This document shows positions 8,057 through 18,116 of a stretch of DNA of 64,000 bases, in pieces. Position numbers and translations under genes: made by a program. Below the pieces are notes generated by a model. That model was not told the DNA's origin. It did no database searches and worked only from the letters and a program-made list of their open reading frames with translations. This DNA is from Kutzneria buriramensis (GTDB lineage: Bacteria; Actinomycetota; Actinomycetes; Mycobacteriales; Pseudonocardiaceae), in assembly GCF_003387475.1 (NCBI RefSeq), contig NZ_QUNO01000017.1:124001-188000 (forward strand). Direction: 5' to 3'. The first letter of the stretch is position 1. Each line of letters begins with the position of its first letter.

Positions 8057-9667
8057 TCAAGAGCCGTCTGTCTCCCGCATCCAGTAGGCAAGAGTGGACC
8101 TGGTGATCAGGGAGTGGGGGTGGTCTGGCCCGGAGACGCGTTCACGCACGGGCAGCAGCTCCCGCAGCATCTCGCGCGCCGCGGCTGGATCGCCCGCCTC
8201 GCCGCTGTAGTGGGCGAGGCCGGCGCGAATGTAGAGCGTGTAGGTGTGCTCGGGCCCGGAGACTCGCTCGCGTACCGGCAGCAGTTCCCGCAACATCTCG
8301 CGTGCCCGCACCGCGTCACCCGCCTCCCCGACCCACCGGGCAAGATAGAACCGGGCATTCAACGCAACGGGGTGCTCGGGCCCCAAGACCCGCTCTCGCG
8401 CGAGCAGCACCTCCCGGAACAGGTCGCGCGCCCGCACCGCATCGCCCGCTTCTCCCGTCCACCGGGCGACGCCGAACCGGGCTTCCAGCGCGTCCGGGTG
8501 TTCGGGCCCTACCGCGCCTTCCCGTGCCAGCAACAACTCCCGCATCAGATCGCGCGCCGTTGCGGCATCACCCGCCTCACCAATCCACCGGGCCATGCCG
8601 TACCTGGCAAGCAGCGTGTCGGGGTGTTCGGGCCCCAGCACGCGCTCCAGTAGCGGGAGCAACTCGCGAAACAGGTCGCGGGCGCCCCTTGCATCGCCTG
8701 CCTCCCCGGTCCACCGGGCGACACTGCTCCGAGTGTTCAGTGTGCTGGGGTGTACGGGCCCGGAGATGCGTTCCAGCACCGGCACCAGTTCCCGATAGAG
8801 ATCGCGTGCCGCCACCGCATCGCCCGCTTCCCCGGTCCAGTAGGCGAGGTGGATGCGGGCGTGCAGTGTGTCGGGGTGTTCGGGCCCTAAGACGCGCTCA
8901 TACGCCGGCACCAACGCGCGGTCGAGGTCGCGTGCGGCAGCCGCATCGCCCGCTTCCCCGATCCACCAGGCGATGCCGTACTGGGTGTGCAGGGTGTAGG
9001 GGTGTTCCGGTCCCAGGACTCGTTCACGCACCACCACCAGTTCGCGCAACAGGTCGCGCGCTGTTGCCGCGTCGCCTGCTCGTCCGGTCCACCGGGCGAG
9101 GTTGAATCGGACCAGCAGGGTATCGGGGTGTTCGGGGCCGAGAACGCGATCGCGGACGGGCAGCAGTTGCTGGAACAGGTCGCGCGCTGCCACCGCATCG
9201 CCCGCCTCCCCGGTCCACTGGGCGAGGCTAGCCCGGATCTGCAGAGCCCGGGGGTGTTCGGGCCCCAACACGCGCTCACACACCGGCACCAGCGCCCGGT
9301 AGAGATCGCGCGCCGCGACCGCGTCGCCCGCTTTGCCGGTGTAGGCGGCAAGTCTGGCCTGAGCGGTCAGGGTGTCGGGGTGTTCAGGCCCGGAGACGCG
9401 TTGCAGCACCGGCAGAAGCTCCCGCAGCAGATCACGCGCTGTTGCCGCGTCGCCTGCGTGCCCGGTCCACTGGGCGAGGCTGGACTGGATGTGCAGAGTC
9501 AGGGGGTGTTCGGGCCCCAGGACGCGCGCACGCACCGGCACCAGCACCTGATAGAGGTCGCGTGCCGTCACCGCATCGCCCGCTTCCCCGGTCCAGTGGG
9601 CGAGATTGGACCTGGCGGACAGGGTGTCGGCGTGTTCGGGCCCGAGCCGGTCTTCGTAGACCGTCGC
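8057..9667 (-). repeat. tandem 126-bp TPR repeats (12 full units plus a partial)
   Basis: Twelve consecutive 42-codon units with the consensus RVLGPEHPDTLxAR..LARWTGEAGDA..ARDLxREL, plus a shortened thirteenth at the C-terminus that ends in RETDGS. The DNA copies are very similar in places, so the array can change length by unequal crossing-over or slippage. The protein unit is the TPR_12 type common at the C-terminus of actinomycete STAND proteins. Confidence 0.85.
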
Positions 9668-11361
9668 TAGGCGTTGCCACCAGCTGCGGGCGGTCGCGTA
9701 GTCGCCACTATCGCCAAGGGCAACGGCCAGGCGCCGCATCGGGGTCCCGAGCGGGTCGGCGACCAACTGGGCGTGCGCCAGCAGGGACCGGCAGACCGGC
9801 CACGCCGCTCGGATCGCGACATACTGCGGGACGGCGGCCTCGACCAGGGCCGCGGCCACCGCGCGCCACGCCTGCTGTTCCTGCGGCGGCAACTGGTCGC
9901 GGGTCACGGCCTGCACCAGCCGGTGCACGCTGAACGTCGCCCCCGGCGGCCCGATCAGGCTGTAGAGCCGCAGCCCCGCCACCGCGTCATCCAACGCCAA
10001 CGGTCCCTCGCACAATGCCCGCACCCGTGCGAGAACCTGAGCATCCAGACCCGCCTCGGGCAGTTCGAGGTGGTGCGGCAGCAGCAGCCGGAACGGGATG
10101 TCCTCTGGCGCGAGGAACGCGGCGATCCGCAGCAATGCCAGCGCCCCGGGACTGCTTTCCTCCAGCTCCGCCAATGCCAGCGACCAGGTCGCCACCACCG
10201 GCACCGCGTGCGCGGCCGGCGCCCCACGCGCGAGCACCGCAGCGCGATTCGCGCGCAACAGATCTAGATACTCGGCCAGGCTGCGCCCAGTGGTCTCGAT
10301 GAAGGCCGCGGCCTGCTCCAAAGCCAGCGGCAGCAGACCCAGCTCCTCCGCGACCGCCCGCGCAGACGCCCGGTCCGCGGACATCGTACGGTCGAGCAGG
10401 AATCCGGCCGCAGTTTGCGCATCGAGGGCGGTGACCTCGACGGCTTGCTCGATTGGCCAGTGCCCGTCCTGCGTCGTCACCACCACATGTCCGGTGCCCT
10501 TCGCCGGCAGCCACCGCCGCGCCGCTGCATGATCCTTCAGGTTGTCCAACACGAGCAGCCACCGGCCCGGATGTGCGGCCAGCGCCGCGTGCACCGCCGC
10601 TACCGGATCACCCTCCCCGGCATCAAGCAGCTGCGCCAGCTCGTGGAACTGGGTCAACAGGTCAGTGGCTTGCTCAGCGTGGAAGAACCACACCACCTGG
10701 TAATGCTGCAGCTGCCGGTAGGCGTATTCGAGGGCTGTCGTTGTCTTGCCCACCCCGCCCAGCCGCACAGGGCCACCACCCCGACTCCCCGTGCGGCTCC
10801 AAACCTGGCATGGATATCCGAAATCAGCCCTTCCCGCCCGGCTACCCGACCCGGCCGAGGATCCAATCGCACCGCCTGCCCGGTGCGCGCCCGGCGCTGA
10901 TACACCACCTGCACCGACGCCGCGGTGCCGATCGCGAACCCACCCCCGTCCGCGGACACCCGCACATCCCCACCCACAGCCACGCCGCCAGCTCCTGCCG
11001 ACGCCCCGCCCTGTGCCGCCTGCAGCCGACGCACCAACTCCTCGATCGCTGCGCCGAATACAGCGTCGTGCTCGGTCGCGTCTTCGATCGCCAACGCCAC
11101 TCGCGTCCGTGTCCGCGCCGACGGCTCTACAGCCCCTTGATCCGCTTCTTCGTTCAATCGCGCCAGCGACGCATCGTGGTGCAGCTTGCCCGCCACCAGC
11201 TCATGCAACTTTCCCCCGAGGCGATCGACCGCCGCATCAATCGCTTGATCCACCTGCCCGTCCGCCCGATGAGCGGCCCGCCAGCCCTTCCTTGCAAGCC
11301 AGGCGAACACGTACCCGACCACCAGTTCCGCGCCGACCACCGCGCACCCCCACCCGAGCAC
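8057..11361 (-). pseudogene. NB-ARC/STAND NTPase with twelve TPR repeats, frameshifted in Walker A
   Basis: Two adjoining frames make one protein of about 1100 residues. The upstream frame (11361 to ~10765) has an N-terminal hydrophobic helix (AVVGAELVVGYVFAWLA), a helical region ending IEELVRRL, a GGDVRVSADG strand and the lead into the P-loop (GVVALCG). The downstream frame resumes as LGGVGKTTTALEYAYRQL, through Walker B (RWLLVLDNL), a GLLPLALEQAAAFI motif and then TPRs. Restoring one C near 10761-10764 would give VVALCGLGGVGKTT, so this is a single-base deletion or a sequencing error. A GTG at 10768 could restart the lower frame, but without the strand before the P-loop. STAND-TPR proteins act as ligand-triggered switches in signalling and defence. 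No substrate can be assigned. Confidence 0.8.
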
Positions 11362-12417
11362 ACCGCATCACGACCCTGCGATCCGAGAGTAACTGGCCAG
11401 CCGGCCCACCGCACCGACATGCCCCCTGCAGGACCGTATCGCCGCAGTCGAATCACACTTCGAGGCCGCGCGGGCGACCATCGACACCAACCTCACCGAC
11501 ACCATCCGCGTCATCGACGCCTTCACCCGACACCGCCGCCGCTGGCGACGGCGCGGGCAATGACCGAGATCGTCCGCAACCAGATCTTCTTTTCGTGGTT
11601 TGCCAATGTCTCACCAGTCACCCGATAGAGCTACATGATCGAGTCGCGGCCGCCACCGACTCACAACGACACCGACTTCACCTGAGCGTCCACAGTGGAG
11701 GTCAGTTGTCCTTATCCTTTGTGGACAGCCCGCTTGTCCGTCGCTACCCGGGCAGCATCCAGACACAAGACGGAAATCTACGATCACGTCAACGCGCTAG
11801 CCGACAAATCGGCGGCCCTAACTGGGACTACCGAGGAGGAGTTCGCCGAATTGCGGGCTTGGTGTCCCCGGCAAGGGTTCTGAGCCGCAGGCCGTCAACG
11901 CGCCAGCGTCGGCGAGCTCGCTGGCGAACAGTAGCAGCAGCCACGCCGACAAGACCCACGGCGTCGGGTCAGGACACTTGCATGCAGTCGCTCCTTCTCC
12001 CTCGTACAAGGGAGAAAAAGCAGTGTGCCGGGGCTCGCTAACGTTTCGACCGTGCGTATGTTGGGGCCCAATTTGTCGAACCGGGACCATCGAGCCGAGT
12101 TCGTGTGCAACGATACAGAACGTGACAGCACGGTTACCGCTCCTGGTGGGCGTCCGATGCCTCGGTTCTGCATCGCAACGTAGACGCCGCTGGTCCGGCC
12201 GACCGTAGCGCTGCTCGCAGAGTTCGGGCCGACCTTGTCACAACTCCGGACGCACGCTTGGTCCTTGAAGCGTGTCCGCGTTGAGGTCACGCCATCCGAA
12301 CCCGGCCGCATATGGCGGCCGACTCGACCGGAACGGTGAAGCCGGCTGGCTGGGTTGAACAACTCACGGCCACGCCCACGGTGGGGAACGGGGATAGGGC
12401 ATGGAGGAGGGGCGCGC
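11362..12417. other. intergenic region with gene scraps and a hairpin
   Basis: No intact gene is visible. A plus-strand coding-like tail at about 11429-11563 reads IAAVESHFEAARATIDTNL followed by DTIRVIDAFTRHRRRWRRRG and a stop. A second short tail ends at 11883 (TGTTEEEFAELRAWCPRQGF). An 8-bp hairpin, CGCCAGCG/CGCTGGCG, lies at 11901-11926. Two similar G/C-rich words read on the minus strand at about 12056-12079 and 12217-12240 (GACAA...GGCCC.AAC). These look like remains of former mobile-element genes plus the promoter region of the operon at 12418. Confidence 0.4.
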
Positions 12418-12813
12418 ATGACGTACCTGGTGGAGCTCCCAGTCGGCGAGGCGAACGGACAGCCGCAGACGATCGCCGTCGAGATCGAACAGGCCGAGGA
12501 CGGGTTGGTCCAGGTCTCCCGGCCCGGCGAGGTGGTCGCGCGCGCCGGGCGGTCACTCGGCGAGATGTTGGCCGGTGTCCGGCCGGTAGCAGAGCACTTC
12601 GTGCAGGGATTCCGCGACATGGCAACCGCACCGGACGAGATCGGCATCGAGTTCGGCCTATCCCTTTCCGCCAAGGCCGACGTGATCATCTCCAGCACGG
12701 CAGCCCAAGCCAACTTCAAGGTCACGCTCAAATGGCACAAGCAGCCAGCGGACGAACCCGCCCCATCGAGAGAAGAGCCCACCGCGTCGGCTGTGGAGGA
12801 GCCGACCGAATGA
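12418..12813 (+). CDS. Trypco1 (CU044_2847) family protein
   Basis: 131 residues from an ATG at 12418 with GGAGGAGG about 8 nt upstream; longer upstream frames lack such a site. Sequence MTYLVELPVGEANGQPQTIA, the central RAGRSLGEMLAGVRPVAEHF, DEIGIEFGLSLSAKADVIIS and NFKVTLKWHK are the hallmarks of the trypsin-co-occurring domain 1, a small beta-rich domain (CU044_2847 family). These proteins accompany trypsin-like effectors in predicted NTP-dependent conflict systems. Its stop overlaps the ATG of the next gene by four bases, so the pair is translationally coupled. It probably acts as a partner or regulator of the trypsin-STAND protein; the precise function is not established. Confidence 0.8.
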   Translation: MTYLVELPVGEANGQPQTIAVEIEQAEDGLVQVSRPGEVVARAGRSLGEMLAGVRPVAEHFVQGFRDMATAPDEIGIEFGLSLSAKADVIISSTAAQANFKVTLKWHKQPADEPAPSREEPTASAVEEPTE

Positions 12814-15800
12814 CGACACCAACGCCTCCTGTCCCTGAGAACGCCGGCCCCGGCTCCATGTACGCCGCCATGCTGCGGATCTCCGCCGCGTCGGACAGCC
12901 CGGTGGGGCTGGGCTTCATGGTCACCGACCAGCTCGCGCTCACCTGCGCGCACGTGGTGGCTAAAGCGATGGGCATCAAGGACGGTGCCCCGCCACCAGA
13001 GGGCGCCACTGTCAAGGTCGACCTCCCCCTACTGGGGGCTGGGCAGGGCACCACAGCAAGTATCGAGCAGTGGGTTCCCGCACAGGCCTCGGGGAACGGG
13101 GACGTGGCCGTGCTGCGCCTCAACAGCCCATTGCCCGGCGCTCGTCCGGTCCGGCTAGTCGAGGCGGGCCAAGTGTGGGGGCACCCGGTCCGGGCCTACG
13201 GCGTGCCGGTGGGGCGCCCTGGCGGTGTGTGGCACAGCGGCGTACTGCGGGATCGACAGGGCAACGACTGGCTACAAGCAGACCTGGCCGGGGACGGATA
13301 CCGGGTTTCCCCAGGGTTCAGCGGTGGACCGGTATGGGACGACGAACTCGCCGGCGTGGTCGGCATGATGGCAGTGGCCGAATCCGGGGAGCCACCGGTC
13401 AGCTACTTGATCCCCACCTCCGGCCTGCTGGCGGCCTGGCCCGGCCTGCGTGAATTGGTGGCACCGCCGTCACCGTTTCGGGGACTGCGTCCGTTCCTGG
13501 AAGCCGACACAGCGATCTTCCACGGCAGGCGGGCCGAGCGCGACCAGGTAGCGCAGATCGTGGCCCGCCAGCGATGGACCACCCTTGTCGGGCCGTCCGG
13601 CTGTGGCAAGTCCTCACTGGCCATGGCAGGGGTCGCCCCGCTGCGGCGGTCGGCCGGCGACACGCCTGTGGTGATGCGGCCCGGCCACCACACCAGCCCG
13701 CTGCACGCTCTGGCGGCCGCGCTGCTGCCGCTACTGGAGCCCGACCTGTCCGAGACGCAGCGGTTCACCAAGATTTCCGAACTGGCGAGCGTGCTGGCCC
13801 AGCAGGGGCTGCACGAGATCGCGCCCCGCATCCTGGAACTGCACACCGCTGACCGGCTGCTGGTAGTGGTCGACCAATTCGAAGAACTGCTCGACCTCCT
13901 CCCCGACGCAGTCGACGAGTTCACCCATGCGCTGTTCGGCGACGACACCCCGGCTGCGGTCAAGGTCCTGTGCACGCTGCGGGCCGACTTCCTCGAACCG
14001 ATGCTGGCGCATCCTCGCCTCGGGCCGATCGTAAGCGAGCACGTCTGTGCCCTCGAACCGATGCGCGCCGAACAGTTGCACGAGATCATCACCAAGCCCG
14101 TCGACGAGATTCCGGGCGTGCGCTACCAGCCGAACTTGGCCGAGCGCATCCTGGCTGACGCGGGCACCGAACCTGGTGCCCTGCCGCTGCTGGGCTTCAC
14201 CCTCGACCTGTTGTGGGAGGGACAGGTCAAACGGCAGGACAACGGCGTGCTCACCCACCACGCCTACGAGGAGATCGGCGGCGTCGCCGGCGCGCTCGGG
14301 AAATACGCCGAACGCGCCTGGGCTGAGAACATCCCCGCGCAAGACGAGCAGGCCGCCACACGCCTGCTCACCCAACTGGTACGGGTCCCGATCGGTGCCA
14401 CGGCGCCCACCCGCCGCATCGCGTCGCGGGCAGAACTGGGAGAGCACGAGTGGCGCATCGCCCAACGGCTGGCCGCCACCCGACTGCTGGTCCTCACCGC
14501 CGGCGAGGGCCACGAGACCGTGGAACTCGCCCATGAGGCGTTGATCACCAGCTGGGACAGGCTCAACCACCAGATCGTGGCCGACCGGTCGTTCCTGGAC
14601 TGGCGTGAGTCCCTACGGCACGACCTCGACCGCTGGCAGCGTAGCGAGCGTGTCCTCGATCTGCTGCCGACCCCCACCGCGCTGGTTGTCGCGGGGCAGT
14701 GGCTGCCCGAGCACGCACGCGATCTCAGCGAGGCTGAACGCGACTACCTCGACCGCGGCCGCGTCTACCGGCGCAGGCAGACCCGCAGACGCCGAGCCGG
14801 GTTCACCGCGCTCGTGATCGTCGTGGTGGCGGCGTTGGTGCTTGGTTCGCTGTTCGCGTATGCGCAGCAGCAGAGCACCAAACATCAGGCCGAGGCCAAC
14901 TCTCGGGCGCTGGCGCAAGCATCACAGGACAATGCGGACTACGACCCTGCGCTGTCGATCATGACGGCGCTGGCCGCCTATCAGACCTCGCCCACCCATG
15001 AGGCGCGCAATCAACTGTTGCGCCAGTACCTGGAGCATTCGCATTCCGGGCGTGTGCTGTCCGGGCTGTCGGGCAAGATCGCGGCGTTCCACACGAGCCG
15101 GGACGGCAACGTGGTGCTCGCCGCCACGGACCTCGACCGCGCGACGCTGTTCGTCCACGCCGCCACGGGCACGGTACGCAGCGAACCGGTGGCCGTCGGC
15201 CACTACGCGGCCTACACACTGGTTTCGCCGGATGGCAAGCGAGCTGCCTTCGTCGAGGACGACGGAACCGCGGGATGGTTCGATGTGAATCCCGATGCTG
15301 CCCAACCGGCCGGGCCTATACACCTTCTGCCCAAGGTCACAGGGCTGGTCCAAGCAGAACCCTTCACCGACGCGGCGGTGGCGATGTCGGCGGACGGGAG
15401 GCTGATCGCCGTACACACCGACGGCCACCTGGCGTGGTGGGATCTGCAAACCGGCACCATCGCTGGATCGGTGCCCGAGCCTGCGAACACGAACATCGGT
15501 CTGTGGATCGGCCCCGATGACCGGACGCTGCTGGTCACAACACTCGACAGCCAAGGCTTGAACGGTGTGACCGGCTTGGTCGCCGTCGACATGGCGACTG
15601 GCCGGACGCGGACCGTGGTGGCTCCGGCGACGCATCAACATTTCCTGGTCTCCGGTGATCGGTCAGGGGTGGCGGTATGCCAGGAGCAGGGCGACGGGTC
15701 GTCCGTTCTTCTCCGACTGGAGCGGGTCTCCGACGGCGCCGCGGAAGGGATCCCATCCCGTCTGCAGTCCTCCAGTTGCACGCATCTGCTGGCCATCGAC

Positions 15801-17108
15801 GCGACCGGGCGGCGGGTTGTCCTGAACGACACCGCACTGACCTTGGTGGATTTGGACGATGGCACCAGCGTCTCGTCCGCCGCCTCGGTGCCTCGCGACC
15901 AGAGCTACACCTCAGACCTGATATCGACCGGCGGAAAGCTGCTTCTCGCTGGTCAGGGGGACGCGAAGATCACCTACACCGCGTTGAATACCAGCCCGCA
16001 GGGCGATGTGGTGAGCGACCAACGGCTTACCGATGGAGGTAATAAGGTGATCACCCTTCTCCACGGCGGCTCGCTGCAACTGAGGCTCGCGGGCGCGGAC
16101 GATCGGTTGCTCGCCGAGGCACCCGGCCCGCAATCTCCGTGGTGGGACCTCGCCAGTCACAACCAACTTCGCCTCAGCAGGGACAGAGGACTGGTAGCCG
16201 ACCAGGAGAACGTGAACGTCGTGTCGGTTCACGAAACATCCACCCTGCGGCTGACGACCCGGATCACCACAGCCATGCCGCCCACCAGTGACCACGCTGG
16301 TGACCTGGACCCGAAAAACCACTTCAACTACTTCTTCGACTGGACCGGAAACCTGGTAACCGTCTCCGGCATGCAGGTACAGCAGTGGGATGCACGAACA
16401 GGTCGGCAACTCGCACGCCTCGATCTCGGTGCCCTCCTGCGCGCCGCTGGCGACGTTGTCTCAGATGTCCTGGACGGGTCGGATCCCGGAGTCGGTGTCT
16501 ACCCTGGCGCGAATCTGGTATGGCTAACCTACCGCGGTGATCCTGTCGTCCGCATCGTGGACCTGGCGACAGGTCGGACGGTGACAACGGTGCGGACTGT
16601 CGCCGACGCTGGCAGCCTTAGTTTCGACCCTAGTGGGCGCTACTTCGCGCTGCTGCGGCAGTCCTCGATCCTTGAACTATGGCAGCGGGACCCACCACTC
16701 AGGGAACTTGGCCCTCTCCACAGCGTCTCCGACGCCAGCCGGTCGCCGGCGGTCGGCGGCTTCCTCGACGGAAATGGCCACTATCTGGTCGCGGCCAACG
16801 ATGCCATCCGCATCTATCAGATCGGGCAGCAAGCCCCCATGGACTCCTACGAGTTCGGACATCCCGACGGCAGCCAGCAACAGAACCCTTACGTGTTCAG
16901 AGATTTCTCCCCGGACGGCACGACCGTGGTCTACGCCGAGGGCGACGGCATCGGCGGCGCGGGCATCGGCGGCCCGCTGACCCTCGATCCTGCCGTGTGG
17001 GAGCGTGACCTGTGCCGCATCATCGGCTACCGCACCTTCACCGCCGACGAACAGGCCAGCCTGCCGGCCACCATCCCCACGCAGAAGGTGTGCCCAGCGA
17101 CGGGGTAG
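12810..17108 (+). CDS. trypsin-STAND-WD40 conflict-system protein
   Basis: 1432 residues; the ATG at 12810 overlaps the Trypco1 stop. Domains in order: a trypsin-like protease with a complete triad (His48 in LTCAHVV, Asp98 in GNGDVAVLRL, Ser171 in GFSGGPVW); a novel-STAND NTPase starting SPFRGLRPFLEADTAIFHGR with Walker A GPSGCGKS at 261-268 and Walker B LVVVDQFEEL near 351-360; a winged-helix region (ELAHEALITSWDRL); one transmembrane helix near 665-685 (ALVIVVVAALVLGSLFAYA); and a WD40-type beta-propeller of about 700 residues. This matches the predicted counter-invader or self-killing systems in which a propeller sensor and STAND switch license a protease. The membrane helix separates the protease/NTPase from the propeller, so the sensor may be extracytoplasmic. 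Confidence 0.85.
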   Translation: MTTPTPPVPENAGPGSMYAAMLRISAASDSPVGLGFMVTDQLALTCAHVVAKAMGIKDGAPPPEGATVKVDLPLLGAGQGTTASIEQWVPAQASGNGDVAVLRLNSPLPGARPVRLVEAGQVWGHPVRAYGVPVGRPGGVWHSGVLRDRQGNDWLQADLAGDGYRVSPGFSGGPVWDDELAGVVGMMAVAESGEPPVSYLIPTSGLLAAWPGLRELVAPPSPFRGLRPFLEADTAIFHGRRAERDQVAQIVARQRWTTLVGPSGCGKSSLAMAGVAPLRRSAGDTPVVMRPGHHTSPLHALAAALLPLLEPDLSETQRFTKISELASVLAQQGLHEIAPRILELHTADRLLVVVDQFEELLDLLPDAVDEFTHALFGDDTPAAVKVLCTLRADFLEPMLAHPRLGPIVSEHVCALEPMRAEQLHEIITKPVDEIPGVRYQPNLAERILADAGTEPGALPLLGFTLDLLWEGQVKRQDNGVLTHHAYEEIGGVAGALGKYAERAWAENIPAQDEQAATRLLTQLVRVPIGATAPTRRIASRAELGEHEWRIAQRLAATRLLVLTAGEGHETVELAHEALITSWDRLNHQIVADRSFLDWRESLRHDLDRWQRSERVLDLLPTPTALVVAGQWLPEHARDLSEAERDYLDRGRVYRRRQTRRRRAGFTALVIVVVAALVLGSLFAYAQQQSTKHQAEANSRALAQASQDNADYDPALSIMTALAAYQTSPTHEARNQLLRQYLEHSHSGRVLSGLSGKIAAFHTSRDGNVVLAATDLDRATLFVHAATGTVRSEPVAVGHYAAYTLVSPDGKRAAFVEDDGTAGWFDVNPDAAQPAGPIHLLPKVTGLVQAEPFTDAAVAMSADGRLIAVHTDGHLAWWDLQTGTIAGSVPEPANTNIGLWIGPDDRTLLVTTLDSQGLNGVTGLVAVDMATGRTRTVVAPATHQHFLVSGDRSGVAVCQEQGDGSSVLLRLERVSDGAAEGIPSRLQSSSCTHLLAIDATGRRVVLNDTALTLVDLDDGTSVSSAASVPRDQSYTSDLISTGGKLLLAGQGDAKITYTALNTSPQGDVVSDQRLTDGGNKVITLLHGGSLQLRLAGADDRLLAEAPGPQSPWWDLASHNQLRLSRDRGLVADQENVNVVSVHETSTLRLTTRITTAMPPTSDHAGDLDPKNHFNYFFDWTGNLVTVSGMQVQQWDARTGRQLARLDLGALLRAAGDVVSDVLDGSDPGVGVYPGANLVWLTYRGDPVVRIVDLATGRTVTTVRTVADAGSLSFDPSGRYFALLRQSSILELWQRDPPLRELGPLHSVSDASRSPAVGGFLDGNGHYLVAANDAIRIYQIGQQAPMDSYEFGHPDGSQQQNPYVFRDFSPDGTTVVYAEGDGIGGAGIGGPLTLDPAVWERDLCRIIGYRTFTADEQASLPATIPTQKVCPATG

Positions 17109-17153
17109 CCGTCATCGGCGCAGACCGCTCATCAACTCTGCACACACCGCATT

Positions 17154-17188
17154 AGGCTGCCGGGTAATGGGCCATTATCCGGCAGCCT
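17154..17188 (+). terminator. hairpin terminator after the STAND operon
   Basis: Nearly perfect 35-nt palindrome beginning AGGCTGCCGG and ending CCGGCAGCCT, about 45 bp after the stop at 17108. There is no T-tract, as is common in actinomycetes. Confidence 0.65.
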
Positions 17189-17199
17189 GATCAACATCG

Positions 17200-17805
17200 A
17201 GGGCCAGCTATCCGTTGGAATCATGCGGTGGCGGTGCGCGATTTGTGCGCGTTGTCCGGTAGGCCGATCGGGATGGAGCAGCTTGCTGGCAGCGACCTTG
17301 ACCAAACTGGCCACCCGATGACGCGTCTCCGGCCAGGCATTGGGCCGGGTGGGTAACAGGTGCGGTTCCAGCTCGCCAGCTTCGCCTCTGGTCCCACAGC
17401 TCGGCCAGCACGTCGCCCATCTCGTCGTGCGCTGCCGTCGGCTCGTGGCTGACGTGGTAGGCCACCAACAGCACTGGCTCCGCGCCGGAGTTGCCCCCGG
17501 CCGTCGCGCGTCAGCGCGAACCCGAGGACATCACTATGGCGGTGTCGCGTTTCCGAATCGACCGGCTCTGCCGCCGCGACATCCCCGCTGCGGGAGAAGG
17601 CGCTGTGGCGGATGCGCTCGATCGCAACCAACAGCCATGACTCATGCGACACACGGACTCTGGAGAACAGATCTCGTTCATCAAGGTCTACGTGTTGCGG
17701 CCGCAGGCCGCGCTCGGGCTGGCCGTGCCGATCCCGGAGGGCTCCTGTTGGGCACATCTGGCCGGCCAAGCCCACCCGCCCTCCCGATAAGCCCCAACCC
17801 GTCAT
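17200..17805 (-). pseudogene. decayed gene of unknown function, split over three frames
   Basis: Minus-strand coding-like text moves through three frames. It begins MTGWGLSGGRVGLAGQMCPT and includes DERDLFSRVRVSHESWLLVA; changes frame near 17500 to VLLVAYHVSHEPTAAHDEMG (then DVLAELWDQRR); and again near 17390 to RVASLVKVAASKLLHPDRPT. Each part has credible residue composition but none is complete, so at least two frameshifts are present. I do not recognise the family. It lies between the STAND terminator and other decayed genes, a zone where every reading frame seems broken. Confidence 0.4.
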
Positions 17806-17851
17806 CCCTGTTCGCCGCTGATTCGCCAGGGCTGGTCCCGGCGGAGCGGAC

Positions 17852-17893
17852 GTGGCTGTGCTCCGACGGTGATCAATGTCGGAGCACAGCCAC
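17852..17893 (-). terminator. 16-bp perfect hairpin
   Basis: Arms GTGGCTGTGCTCCGAC (17852-17867) and its exact complement (17878-17893) around a 10-nt loop. It sits just past the stop of the minus-strand winged-helix fragment at 17914, so it is probably the surviving terminator of that gene. Confidence 0.65.
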
Positions 17894-17913
17894 AGCCGCG
17901 ATGCTTGGGCGGT

Positions 17914-18040
17914 TCAGTTCGCATGCGGGGCGGCGGCCGCCTGCTGCGCCGGGGCGAGCGTGAACCGCCTCGGCTTGTCCTGGGCCTTCACCGCCACGCC
18001 GTCGGCGACCAGCTTGTCCAGCGCGTGTAGATATGCGGGT
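17914..18040 (-). pseudogene. C-terminal fragment of a winged-helix regulator
   Basis: Minus strand reads AYLHALDKLVADGVAVKAQD, then KPRRFTLAPAQ and a stop at 17914. This is the recognition-helix and wing end of a MarR-like winged-helix protein. The N-terminal two thirds are gone; sequence upstream (above 18040) no longer reads through. The tail resembles that of the protein ending at 21216 (LARLTERGVAVQVSERPRRY), so the two may be remains of paralogous genes. It is followed by its own hairpin terminator. Confidence 0.5.
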
Positions 18041-18116
18041 CTTCGAGCGCTTCAAGGCCCCACGAAACGCACGCCCAGCGGCTAGCGGACGGCGGGGATG
18101 GCGTCATGGTCGGATC

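Noticed and set aside
7610-8091. Minus-strand frames of 147 and 134 residues
   Set aside because: Low-quality composition, no family signal; the plus-strand peptide at 7737 has a better ribosome site.
8057-9667. CRISPR array
   Set aside because: The 126-bp periodicity is an in-frame TPR protein repeat with no spacer structure.
10453-12041. Plus-strand frames of 391 and 431 residues
   Set aside because: Pro/Arg-rich text antisense to the STAND-TPR N-terminus and running into non-coding sequence; no family features or ribosome site.
12312-12809. N-terminal extension of the trypsin-STAND frame
   Set aside because: Overlaps the Trypco1 gene out of frame; the ATGA junction at 12810 is the credible start.
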